From: Pelagicoccus sp. SDUM812003
GTDB lineage: Bacteria; Verrucomicrobiota; Verrucomicrobiia; Opitutales; Opitutaceae
Direction of reading: 5' to 3'
DNA: 64,000 nt
Assembly: GCF_031127815.1 (NCBI RefSeq)
Contig: NZ_JARXHY010000005.1
Span: 299,335 to 363,334, forward strand
Shown here: one piece after another, positions 56,196-64,000 of the stretch
Numbering within the stretch: the stretch's first letter is position 1
Layout of the letters: every line of letters begins with the position of its first letter
Made by a program: the position numbers and the translations under genes
The notes under the pieces: model-generated
What the model was told of the DNA's origin: nothing
What the model saw: the letters and a program-made list of their open reading frames with translations, nothing else
Database searches by the model: none

Positions 56196-57191
56196 ATGTC
56201 ATCACAGGAAAAGATACACTCCCTCAAACGTCCCGCCATCGAGCGCATGCTACGCATACACAACGAACTGAAAAGCGGTTCGTATCCAAATTGCACATCG
56301 CTGGCGAAAGAGATGGAAGTCAGCACGAAAACCATCAGCCGCGATATCGATTTCATGAGGGACCGCATGCTGCTTCCGCTTGAATACGATTCCTCGCTGC
56401 ATGGCTACTACTACACGCGTGAAGTGCAAAGCCTGCCGACCATCGACATTTCCGAGGGGGAGCTGCTGGCGCTATCGATCGCGAGAAAATCGCTGGACTA
56501 CTACAAAGGCACGCCTTTCGAAAAGCCGCTGGCGAACGCTCTAAATAAGCTATCCGCAAGCTTGCCCGACACCATAACGGCCAACCTATCGGAGCTCAGC
56601 CAAAGCATCTCCTTTCGACAAGGGCGATCTTCCCAGGTGAATGAGGCCTTGCTGCAAGCCTTCACGAAAGCGACGCTCGAGCGCAGAACGATTTCCTTCG
56701 ACTACAAGAAACTGGGTGGTTCGAAAACCGAACGCCGCGCCCTCAATGTCTACCACCTGACGAACTTCCTAGGAAAGTGGTATGCGATCGGATGGGATCA
56801 GAAACGCGACGCCATGCGAACCTTTCTCCTCAACCGCGCCAGCAGCGCTGCTTTGGAAGGCTCGACCTTCACCGTTCCTAAAACGTTTTCCGCGGAGGAC
56901 TATCTGGGGAGCAGCTTTGGTATATATTCTCCCAGCGGCGACCACAAAGTTTCCATACTATTTAAGAATCCAATTTCCGAATACATTTCGGAAAATACAT
57001 GGCATCCTTCTCAACGTGTGGACTACCGAGACGATGGCTCGATCATGATCCACTTCGAGCTCGGCAGCTTGGTAGAAGTCGCTTCATGGATCCTCAGCTG
57101 GGGACCGAACGCCGAGGCGATGAGACCCCAGGAACTCCGCGACACGCTCTCCAAGACAGCCTGCGCTATCGCGGAATTATACCGGCAATAG
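56196..57191 (+). CDS. WYL-domain transcriptional regulator
   Basis: This 331-residue protein has an N-terminal winged helix-turn-helix (about 10-70, TSLAKEMEVSTKTISRDIDFMRD) and a C-terminal WYL-type ligand-sensing region (about 150-330, with KWYAIGWDQKRDAMRTF). It is divergent from the small basic HTH gene, which shares the AT-rich gap. The WYL family includes regulators of DNA damage and defence systems, but no defence gene is visible nearby. Targets are unknown. Confidence 0.87.
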   Translation: MSSQEKIHSLKRPAIERMLRIHNELKSGSYPNCTSLAKEMEVSTKTISRDIDFMRDRMLLPLEYDSSLHGYYYTREVQSLPTIDISEGELLALSIARKSLDYYKGTPFEKPLANALNKLSASLPDTITANLSELSQSISFRQGRSSQVNEALLQAFTKATLERRTISFDYKKLGGSKTERRALNVYHLTNFLGKWYAIGWDQKRDAMRTFLLNRASSAALEGSTFTVPKTFSAEDYLGSSFGIYSPSGDHKVSILFKNPISEYISENTWHPSQRVDYRDDGSIMIHFELGSLVEVASWILSWGPNAEAMRPQELRDTLSKTACAIAELYRQ

Positions 57192-57264
57192 ATCCGAGAA
57201 AGACAGGCGACGCAATACGCTGGGCGAATCTCGATTTGCCGAGACCCGCTCCCCCTGCGGCTGA

Positions 57265-58848
57265 TCAGGCGACAGCGGAGCCGACCAACGTTTTCAAAAA
57301 GGACGCCACGCTATACACCATCAGGGTATTCTTTCTGCCTTCGATACTGGTGTACTCGATGATGCGGCTGACGTCTCCTTGGTATTCCGCATTAGCGCTA
57401 TCGTTCATCACCTTGGGTATCACCGTCATCTGGCTTTCGTACACGTCCACGCTATCCTCCACGGAGTCGACAATCAGCCCGTATCGAGCTCCATTGCGCG
57501 AGACGATCAGCACGGAACAGCTCTCGATATCCTTGTAGTCCGACATCGAATAGTACTTGCGCATGTCCACGATGGGAATGATGCCGCCTCGCAAATTCAG
57601 CATGCCACGGATATAGCCGTCGTATCCGGGCGGCTCCATGAGAGAGTCGGGATAGGCGATGATTTCGTCGACTTCAGTGATCTCGACCGCCAGCGTCTTG
57701 GAAAGCTTAAAGGTGATATATACCTTCAATCCGCCTTGCCCTGCGCCGCTGGCGTTTCCGGTCAAGCTTCGTCCCGCTCCCATGTCTTCTCCCGCGAGGG
57801 CGTCTGGCACCGAGCTGGCCTCGATCGCTTCCAGGATGTCCTCTTCGTCACAGAGCGTTTTCGGGTCCACGAGAAACACGTCTCGTTCTTTCGAAATGGG
57901 CACGACTCCCTTCAAGCAGCCCTTGCGCTTGTTGTCCTTCAGCTGAGGGATCGGGATAATTCGGCTTTCGTGAAAGTCGAAAACATCCGTCACGGAATCC
58001 ACTAGAAATCCACAATGGCGGTGGTCGGCTATCACGACGATCACCATACCGGTATCAATGCTCGTATGGGATACGGATCCCATAGCGGTTCTAAAATCGA
58101 TGACCGATATCATGGCTCCGCGCAGGTTTAGGATGCCCAGGCAATTATCGTACGCCACGTGGGTATCTTCTAGCTTCGGATTCTCAAGCACTTCTAGAAT
58201 ATCGGAAACGGGAATCGCGAACTCCGAACCTTCGCTGGTAAAACTGATCGCCGTATTGCCGGAGCCGATACCTCCCAGCATCGCTCCGAAATCGCTGACC
58301 ACTCGATCGTCTCGGACCGTTTGGCTGAGCATCGGGATGTCCTCCAGCTGCACGATCGACGAAGCCGCTATGATTCGGATGATACGCTGGCCACCTTCCA
58401 AGTTCGCCAGCCCTGAAATGATGTTATCGCCCTTCTTTCTTTCGACCTTCGCCAACTCCTCGTCGTTCATCGGAATGACATCCCCCGTACGATCCAGAGC
58501 GATGCCGACCTGCTGGCCGTCCACCCGAACGATTCCCACGTACCTGTGGCTCGTCTCGGCTTCGCCTGCCGGCAGCCGCAGGATCGAGCGCAGATTGATC
58601 AGCGGCACGATCGTATCGCGAAGGTTGAATACGCCCTCCACATAATCCGGCATCAAGGGCAGCCGATTCACGCGTTCCGGGTAGTTCACGACCTCCTGCA
58701 TCTCGCGAATGTGGAAGGCGAACTCGTCTTCATCCAAGAAAAAGGTGCCGTAGAGGGAGTCCAGTTCGCTCTGCGATTCGCCGGCCTCTTCCAGCTTTTC
58801 GTGCAGGCCTTGCATCATTTCTTCAGTCGATTTGATCGTCTCGCTCAT
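57265..58848 (-). CDS. Protein with three tandem CheW domains
   Basis: This 527-residue protein consists of three CheW-like domains at about 30-175, 190-345 and 375-527. Each has an NLRG/NLRD motif in the expected place (GVFNLRDTIVPLINLR, GILNLRGAMISVIDFR and GMLNLRGGIIPIVDMR). CheW couples receptors to CheA in chemosensory arrays; a three-fold version could scaffold an array. The start MSETIK at 58848 is preferred to a longer frame from 58956. It is the last gene of the chemosensory run and converges on the WYL regulator. No CheA is visible. Confidence 0.9.
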   Translation of the reverse strand: MSETIKSTEEMMQGLHEKLEEAGESQSELDSLYGTFFLDEDEFAFHIREMQEVVNYPERVNRLPLMPDYVEGVFNLRDTIVPLINLRSILRLPAGEAETSHRYVGIVRVDGQQVGIALDRTGDVIPMNDEELAKVERKKGDNIISGLANLEGGQRIIRIIAASSIVQLEDIPMLSQTVRDDRVVSDFGAMLGGIGSGNTAISFTSEGSEFAIPVSDILEVLENPKLEDTHVAYDNCLGILNLRGAMISVIDFRTAMGSVSHTSIDTGMVIVVIADHRHCGFLVDSVTDVFDFHESRIIPIPQLKDNKRKGCLKGVVPISKERDVFLVDPKTLCDEEDILEAIEASSVPDALAGEDMGAGRSLTGNASGAGQGGLKVYITFKLSKTLAVEITEVDEIIAYPDSLMEPPGYDGYIRGMLNLRGGIIPIVDMRKYYSMSDYKDIESCSVLIVSRNGARYGLIVDSVEDSVDVYESQMTVIPKVMNDSANAEYQGDVSRIIEYTSIEGRKNTLMVYSVASFLKTLVGSAVA

Positions 58849-59023
58849 GGTGGGTATCAATGGTGGATGAAGGGTTGGATTGCGGAAACAGGAACGCCCT
58901 CCAAAGCAGGCAGAGACGTTCCTACCCAAAGGCATGACATACCGACATCTTTTCAATCGCGAGAGGTCCTTTTATCGGGTTTTAACGAAGGCAGCCTTCG
59001 CGCTGGCAGCTCGCGCAAGGTGA

Positions 59024-59884
59024 TTAAGCAGGTCGCGTCTCTCCGGAAACGCCTGCCGTCGCTCGCGGCACGTAATACGCCGCCCGGCCATCGCGCCGCA
59101 CTTCCCAGCCCGGATCGATGTTCAGCGTAGTCTCGGACGACCCCAGCATCATGAATCCGCGCCGGTCGAGACGACGTCGCACGCGCTCCAGAATCTGGCG
59201 CTTCACGTCGACGTCGAAATATATCAGAACGTTTCTGATGAGAACAAAATGATGCCGTCCCATATCCGGCCACGAATCGATGAAGTTCAGCTGCCGAAAG
59301 GTCACCAGCTTGCGCAGCGATTCGTGGATCTGCCAGCGATCGTTGGGCAAGCGCGTGAAGTATCGATTTCGCAAGCGCTCGTCCAATCCGCGCTTCGCTT
59401 CCATATCTGTATATATTCCAGAGCGGGCCTTCTCCAAAACCGTGGACGAAATATCGGTAGCGTACAGCTTGAGGTCCCAATCGAACAGCTGAGGAAAATG
59501 CTCTTTCATGAGCATTATCAGCGAGTAGATCTCCTGCCCTGTAGAACAAGCGGCCGACCAGACGTTCAGTTTCCTTTCCTCGCCAAGCTCCCGCTCCAGC
59601 TGCGGTATCAAATGATCTCGCATCACCTGGAAGGGGTGGATGTCGCGGAAGAAAAAAGTCTCGTTAGTGGTCATGGCATCGATCACCTCATCTTCCAATC
59701 CTGCGGCGACCGTCCGACGGGATAGCGAAGCGAGCAGCTCCGATATGGTATCGATCTTATGGCGACGCAGAATCGGCTCCAAGCGGCTCTTCACCAGGTA
59801 CTCCTTGTCTTCCTCCAAAGATATCGCGGAGCGTTCGCGGGCCCAGTCTCTGAAAAAGTCGAACTCCTGTTTCGTAATGCTCAT
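59024..59884 (-). CDS. cheR: CheR protein-glutamate methyltransferase
   Basis: This 286-residue enzyme methylates glutamates of methyl-accepting proteins using SAM. Signatures are NETFFFRD, the SAM-binding SAACSTGQEIYS, LYATDIS and RNVLIYF. Typical length. It lies 16 bases after cheB and 175 bases before the triple CheW gene. The N-terminal helical domain precedes the methyltransferase domain. Confidence 0.95.
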   Translation of the reverse strand: MSITKQEFDFFRDWARERSAISLEEDKEYLVKSRLEPILRRHKIDTISELLASLSRRTVAAGLEDEVIDAMTTNETFFFRDIHPFQVMRDHLIPQLERELGEERKLNVWSAACSTGQEIYSLIMLMKEHFPQLFDWDLKLYATDISSTVLEKARSGIYTDMEAKRGLDERLRNRYFTRLPNDRWQIHESLRKLVTFRQLNFIDSWPDMGRHHFVLIRNVLIYFDVDVKRQILERVRRRLDRRGFMMLGSSETTLNIDPGWEVRRDGRAAYYVPRATAGVSGETRPA

Positions 59885-59900
59885 TAGATAAAAACGGGAC

Positions 59901-61049
59901 CTACCTCGACGGCCTTACGGGACAGTTTCCAACGAATTCATTCATCGCCTGAGCGATTTCCGACAAGGGGAGCACTCGGTCCGCCAGACCGGCGCTCGCC
60001 ACGTAACCGGGCATGCCCCATACCACTGAAGTCTCTTCATCCTGGGCGAAAACGGTGGCCCCGAGGCCGACCAGTTCTCGGCAGCCCTGAAAGCCGTCCT
60101 TGCCCATGCCAGTCAAGATCGTCACCAAAGCGGCCCCACCGACGGTTTCGGCGACGCTGCGCAGCATGACGTCTACCGCCGGCCGGCAGGAATTTTCCGG
60201 AGGCTCCTCGTTCAACCCCAGCCGCAACGCTCCTCCGTCCGAGCGAATCGTCATGTGCTTTCCACCGGGCGCGATGTAGACGTGACCGGCTTCGAGCGCC
60301 ATGCCCTCTTCGCCCTCGTGAAATACGAGCGTGTCCAGCCCGTTGAGGCGTTGGGCCAGCATCCGAGTGAACATGGGAGGCATGTGCTGAGTCACCACAA
60401 TGGGCACCGGAAAGCGCTTGGGAAACTGGGAGAAGAGATCCGACAAGGCGTTGGGACCGCCCGTGGAGGAACCGATACAGACGATCTTCGGCAGCCCGTG
60501 CCGCTTGGCGCACTTGGCTTCCTCCGCTTTGACCTCATTTCGAATGCGGTCCCCCACCTTGCGCGTCGCTCGCTCTAGCGTGACCATCGGCTCCTCCTCC
60601 AGCAGCGGGCTGCGGTCGTCCGGTTTCGACGGCCTTCTCGGCAGGTTCGCGGCACGGCGCGCGAGCATCGGGATCAGCTCCGTCTCCACACACGCCCACT
60701 CTGGATCCTTGAGCGGATGCCCCGACGGCTTGCGAAGATAGTCGTGGGCCCCGGCGGAGATTCCATCCAAAACCATCGAGCCTCCGCGGGCCAGCCCGCT
60801 GCCAAAGAGAATCAAATACGCGTCCGGCGACTGCTGCGCGACGCTACGAATGAACGCGAGCGTATCATCGACTTCGATATCCGTATCCAAAACGATGATA
60901 TCCGCCGGAATCGATTTCAGTTTCTGCAACGCGATCGATGCGGTCGATGCGACTCCGCTGAGCAGCAATCCGGGCGTGGCCTTCACGGCATCGCCAAGTC
61001 GCTTGCGGACGTTGACTGATCCATCGACTGCAAAAACGTTCAGCTCCAT
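59901..61049 (-). CDS. cheB: CheB protein-glutamate methylesterase
   Basis: This 382-residue enzyme removes receptor methyl groups and is controlled by its receiver domain. The receiver (about 1-120) has Asp9, phospho-acceptor Asp55 and Lys107, but the second Asp of the acidic pair is Gly10. The esterase triad is Ser195 (GSSTGG), His222 (TQHMPP) and Asp318 (MGKDGF). The gene follows the chemoreceptor with a 423-base gap and precedes cheR by 16 bases. Confidence 0.95.
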   Translation of the reverse strand: MELNVFAVDGSVNVRKRLGDAVKATPGLLLSGVASTASIALQKLKSIPADIIVLDTDIEVDDTLAFIRSVAQQSPDAYLILFGSGLARGGSMVLDGISAGAHDYLRKPSGHPLKDPEWACVETELIPMLARRAANLPRRPSKPDDRSPLLEEEPMVTLERATRKVGDRIRNEVKAEEAKCAKRHGLPKIVCIGSSTGGPNALSDLFSQFPKRFPVPIVVTQHMPPMFTRMLAQRLNGLDTLVFHEGEEGMALEAGHVYIAPGGKHMTIRSDGGALRLGLNEEPPENSCRPAVDVMLRSVAETVGGAALVTILTGMGKDGFQGCRELVGLGATVFAQDEETSVVWGMPGYVASAGLADRVLPLSEIAQAMNEFVGNCPVRPSR

Positions 61050-61472
61050 CTCTTTGCGGAGGAATTTGGTGGGAAAGGCAGCGCCGATCGCTCAACGCCG
61101 AGAACCTTGTATTCATCGGTTTCGCGGCAGTAGCTCATCATTTCCCCGCGGGGCTTTGACACTTTCTTAATGACTAAAACGAGCCCCCGCCCCAAACTCC
61201 GCCCGTCTCTAGAAAACCTCATAAAATCCGTCCACTCGCACCCGAAGCGCCCTCCTCGCTCGTTCGACTCCAGCCTTGGCGCTGCGATTGCGTCTTCGAT
61301 GCTACCCATCTTTCCTTGCCCCAAACGGCGCCAAGCACTCGCCGGCACGTGCGTATTCTAGTAGTTGATACATCTTGGGAGGGCAGCGCCCTACGCGAGG
61401 ATCTAGCTCGCGCGGGGCGCCCAAATGAGGTTTCATCATCGCCTCGTCTGGCAGAGGAGCGAGGCACCGAAG
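61050..61472. other. Intergenic region between chemoreceptor and cheB
   Basis: This 423-base stretch lies between two minus-strand genes. It carries no convincing gene or terminator. Reading frames that cross it are arginine/serine-rich and look like chance. It may hold a separate promoter for the cheB-cheR-cheW genes, but I cannot identify one. Confidence 0.5.
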
Positions 61473-63518
61473 CTACTGAGTCGCGGCGGCCTTGTTTCCT
61501 CGATCCACGATCTCCTTCAGATTGCTGGCCAGCTGGGCAAGCTCCTTCGCCGCGGTCAGGGTCTGGCTAGCGCCATCCGCGGTGATGCGGGCTCCATTGG
61601 ATACGGAAGAGATGTTCTTGGCGATGTCCGTGCTTCCCGTCGCGGCCTCGCTCGCGTTGCGGGCGATCTCGTTGGTGGTCGCGGTCTGCTCTTCCACCGC
61701 GCTCGCGATGGCATTCTGATTGTCGTTTATGCGATTGATGATTTCGCGAATCTTCTCGATCGCCGACACCGATGCCGCAGCGTCGCCTTGGATGGCGTCG
61801 ACCTTCTTGCGAATGTCACGCGTCGCGTTGGCGGTCTGCTTGGAAAGCTCCTTGACCTCGTTCGCGACCACCGCGAATCCGCGCCCCGCCTCGCCGGCGC
61901 GAGCCGCTTCGATGGTCGCGTTGAACGCCAGCAGATTGGTCTGCTGAGCGATGGAAGTGATGACTTCGACAACCTCGCCGATTTCCTGGCTACTCACCCC
62001 AAGGCTATTGATGGTCTTGCTGGTGGCGTCCGCCTCTTCCACTGCGGCCGAGCCAACCTGGGCTGCGTCGGAAGCATGCTGGGCGATCTCTTTGGCGGAG
62101 GCGCTCATTTCCTCGGCGCTGGTCGCCACGTTCGCAACGTTGCTGCTCACTTGCTCCGAAGCGGCAGCGACCGTATTGGCCTGCTCGAAGGTGCTGTTGG
62201 AGTTTTCCGTCATGGAAGCCGCCACGGAAGACAGCTCTTCGGAGGCCGAGCCGAGCGATTGGGCGTTTTCCGCTACGATTCGAAGCGTCTCGGCCATCTC
62301 CGCCACCATTTTCTCCTCGCGCTCCTTGGCCTTCACCTTTTCCGTGATCAGCTCCCAAGTCACCATGGGCCCGATGTAGTCGCCCTTCGAGTCGTAGATC
62401 GCGTAGGCCTGCAAGTTGGCCACCTCCGGCCCGATATGAATGCGAGCTTCGTGCGGCAGATTGCGAGGATCCTTCAAAATGCCTCTCTGCACCTCCGGAT
62501 CCTTGTGGAAAACATCGATCGACTGCCCCTTCACCTCCTCGGCTTTGACCGGCAAATACTGCTCGATCAGCTTCAAGGTATTGAGAGAGGAAGGGTTGAC
62601 GTAGATGATCTCCAAATCGCGATTGGCAAGCATGACGTTTATCGGAGCGTCCTCCAACATCGCGTACGCTCGAGCCATCTGGTTGATCTCTGTGATATCG
62701 GTCGCGTATTTGACGACCTTATACGGCTTGCCGTCCAATCCCTTGATCGGGTTGTAGGACGCGTCGATCCAGACCTCGCGCCCCCCTTTCGCAAAGCGCT
62801 TGAACTGATCCCGTTGAAATTTGCCCTGTTTCAGAGTGTGCCAGAAATCTCGATACTCTTCCGATTTCGCGTACTCCGGCATCACGAAAAGCGAGTGGTG
62901 GCGCCCTTGGATTTCCGAAAGCTCGTAGCCCATGGTCTTGAGGAAGTTCTCGTTGGCGTCGATGATGGTGCCGTCCATTTCGAACTGAATCACCGCCTGA
63001 GCTTTTCCGATCGCTTCGACCTGCCCCTCAAGATCCGCGGAAGCTGCCTTGCGCGCTGTGATGTCCTGGGCGAACTTCAAGACCTTTCGCGTCACGCCTT
63101 CCTCGTCTACGACCGGAGTATAGCTGGCGTACAGCCAGACCACCTGGCCGTTCTTCCGAATCCGCTTGAAGTCTCCCGATTGCGAGACGCCTCTGTTCAA
63201 ATCGCTCCAAAACCGCTCGTACGCCTTGGAGTCTCGGGTTTCCTGATCGCAAAAGATTCGGTGGTGCTGCCCCACGATCTCGTCCAATTCGTAGCCCATG
63301 GTCTGGAGGAACAACTCGTTGGCCGTCTCGATATACCCCTCCGGATCGAACTCGATCGTAGCGAAATTATTCTCGATAGCATCGAGCTTGGACGAAGCAT
63401 CGTCCATCTGAGCCAGTTTCGCCTTCGCAATGCGATTGACCCCCGGGCGGCGGCGCCTCTGAGGTGTGGTCTGTTTTTTCTCTAGGTCCGAGGTGCCGTT
63501 GCTTTGCTTTTCTTTCAT
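61473..63518 (-). CDS. Soluble methyl-accepting chemotaxis protein with three PAS domains
   Basis: This 681-residue receptor has three PAS domains (about 45-155, 165-280 and 285-400) and a C-terminal MCP signalling domain (about 420-681). The signalling hairpin tip reads [22 protein letters not shown]. No hydrophobic segment is present, so it is cytoplasmic. The first two PAS domains share the GYELxEIxGxHH pattern also seen in Aer-like and BdlA-like receptors, some of which bind heme or FAD. It heads the run to cheB, cheR and the triple CheW gene. Confidence 0.95.
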   Translation of the reverse strand: MKEKQSNGTSDLEKKQTTPQRRRRPGVNRIAKAKLAQMDDASSKLDAIENNFATIEFDPEGYIETANELFLQTMGYELDEIVGQHHRIFCDQETRDSKAYERFWSDLNRGVSQSGDFKRIRKNGQVVWLYASYTPVVDEEGVTRKVLKFAQDITARKAASADLEGQVEAIGKAQAVIQFEMDGTIIDANENFLKTMGYELSEIQGRHHSLFVMPEYAKSEEYRDFWHTLKQGKFQRDQFKRFAKGGREVWIDASYNPIKGLDGKPYKVVKYATDITEINQMARAYAMLEDAPINVMLANRDLEIIYVNPSSLNTLKLIEQYLPVKAEEVKGQSIDVFHKDPEVQRGILKDPRNLPHEARIHIGPEVANLQAYAIYDSKGDYIGPMVTWELITEKVKAKEREEKMVAEMAETLRIVAENAQSLGSASEELSSVAASMTENSNSTFEQANTVAAASEQVSSNVANVATSAEEMSASAKEIAQHASDAAQVGSAAVEEADATSKTINSLGVSSQEIGEVVEVITSIAQQTNLLAFNATIEAARAGEAGRGFAVVANEVKELSKQTANATRDIRKKVDAIQGDAAASVSAIEKIREIINRINDNQNAIASAVEEQTATTNEIARNASEAATGSTDIAKNISSVSNGARITADGASQTLTAAKELAQLASNLKEIVDRGNKAAATQ

Positions 63519-63803
63519 TGGAGTTGGTTACGTGAGTTGAATTTTGAGCTGCTAGAAAAATAGGCGCCATCGAAGGGGCGGGCGATGACCGGCCGCTAGG
63601 ACGCGCATGAGTCGGCAACATGATATCAAGCGCCCCACTTTCAATATGGGGAAAGGGTTTTACGCGATCTTCATACTTGCCCGCTAAGAGCCCACTCCGG
63701 AGCCCCGACTCCGCCTCATGAACCGAGGTCTAAGCGCGAATTTCTTAAATTCGTACTAGACGGCGATCACAGGACGCCTATAAACCCAACATCCTCAATT
63801 TGT
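63519..63803. other. Intergenic region upstream of the chemoreceptor
   Basis: This 285-base gap separates the minus-strand receptor gene from the plus-strand tRNA. It must contain both promoters, but I found no confident consensus pair. A short inverted repeat (CCCCA near 63633 and TGGGG near 63647) is present without a T-run. Confidence 0.4.
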
Positions 63804-63880
63804 CGGGGCGTAGCTTAGTCTGGTAAAGCGCTACGTTCGGGACGTAGAGATCGGAGGTTCGAATCCTCTCGCCCCGACCA
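63804..63880 (+). tRNA. tRNA-Pro (anticodon CGG)
   Basis: A complete cloverleaf is visible. The acceptor arms CGGGGCG (63804-63810) and CGCCCCG (63870-63876) pair perfectly. The anticodon stem is CTACG/CGTAG with loop TTCGGGA and anticodon CGG at 63838-63840. The T-arm has GGAGG, the TTCGAAT loop and CCTCT. The CCA end is encoded at 63878-63880. Confidence 0.95.
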
Positions 63881-63943
63881 TTGAATTTCGCCGAGCAACC
63901 TGTTCCCGGCGAAAGACTCCCCCCCCTCACGCCAAGGTCTCAT

Positions 63944-63960
63944 GCGAGAGGATTTGAACC
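63944..63960 (-). repeat. Inverted near-copy of the tRNA-Pro T-arm
   Basis: These 17 bases (GCGAGAGGATTTGAACC) are the reverse complement of 63856-63872 inside the tRNA T-arm and acceptor start, with 16 of 17 matching. The copy lies about 70 bases past the tRNA end. It is followed by GCGAGCGGCGCGAGCGG-type repeats at the right edge. Confidence 0.6.
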
Positions 63961-64000
63961 GAGAGGTTCGACGAAGCGAGCGGCGCGAGCGGAGATGGCC

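Noticed and set aside
61040..61348. A 102-residue minus-strand frame overlapping the cheB start
   Set aside because: It overlaps cheB by 10 bases, has no recognisable domain and lacks a ribosome binding site. I cannot rule out a small gene but do not support it.
61425..63485. A 686-residue plus-strand open frame opposite the chemoreceptor
   Set aside because: It is antisense to a clear MCP gene and has Arg/Leu/Asp-rich chance composition.
63881..64000. A CRISPR or mobile-element boundary at the right edge
   Set aside because: Only one inverted T-arm copy and short GC-rich repeats are visible; there is no integrase, transposase or regularly spaced repeat within the window.

Overview
This window looks like a contiguous piece of chromosome from a Gram-negative, rod-shaped bacterium. 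The best guess is the Verrucomicrobiota, class Opitutae (a Pelagicoccus- or Puniceicoccales-like organism). The guess rests on the overall feel of the proteins, a GC content judged by eye at roughly 58-60 %, ExbB/ExbD/TonB-type envelope genes, the mreBCD-mrdA block and few clear Shine-Dalgarno sites. No 16S rRNA or taxonomic marker search supports it. I see no insertion sequence, prophage, CRISPR array or rRNA operon. One tRNA gene, tRNA-Pro(CGG), lies near the right edge.

Layout, left to right. 0-2.5 kb: the tail of a receiver-domain protein, then an ExbB-ExbD-TonB proton-motive-force energiser on the minus strand. 2.6-5.4 kb: a PfkB-type sugar kinase, thymidylate kinase (tmk) and the DNA polymerase III delta-prime subunit (holB). 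5.4-9.3 kb: a voltage-gated-type potassium channel with a zinc ribbon, an FAD monooxygenase and an unusually long isoaspartyl methyltransferase homologue. 9.3-12.3 kb: a minus-strand run of a DUF362-like protein, aroB and an unknown protein. 12.4-17.6 kb: a TPR lipoprotein followed by the dnaG-rpoD pair. 17.7-22.6 kb: tatA, then the cell-shape block mreB-mreC-mreD-mrdA. 22.6-26.9 kb: a MoxR-DUF58-transglutaminase operon. 27-32.3 kb: an MTAP-type phosphorylase, enolase, a periplasmic binding-like protein, an AraC regulator and ferrochelatase. 32.5-35.9 kb: tig-clpP-clpX. 36-41.9 kb: tsaB-alr, a PDZ-like exported protein, a low-molecular-weight phosphatase, a DUF368 lipid-carrier transporter and a large unknown membrane-anchored protein. 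41.9-48.4 kb: an uninterrupted minus-strand run of two secreted DUF3857 proteins, a second ExbB-ExbD pair, an SRPBCC protein and a TatD nuclease. 48.6-52.9 kb: leuC-leuD, an AraC regulator, truA and ruvX. 52.9-57.2 kb: a mannose-1-phosphate guanylyltransferase, a MoeB-rhodanese fusion, a small basic coiled-coil/HTH protein and a WYL regulator. 57.3-63.5 kb: a chemosensory cluster of a soluble three-PAS methyl-accepting protein, CheB, CheR and a protein with three tandem CheW domains. 63.8-64 kb: tRNA-Pro and an inverted near-copy of its T-arm.

Most of the window is housekeeping: replication, transcription, cell wall and shape, protein quality control, heme and leucine synthesis. The parts that deserve a second look are (1) the DUF3857 paralogue pair next to a TonB-less ExbB-ExbD motor, in which one paralogue keeps a full Cys-His-Asp triad and the other has lost it; (2) a DnaG primase that has lost three of its four zinc ligands, beside a delta-prime subunit with no zinc module; (3) the compact CheA-less chemosensory cluster with triple CheW; (4) a ferrochelatase with six cysteines in 23 residues; (5) an arginine-phosphatase-like P-loop; and (6) the small H-NS-like architecture protein in an AT-rich island.
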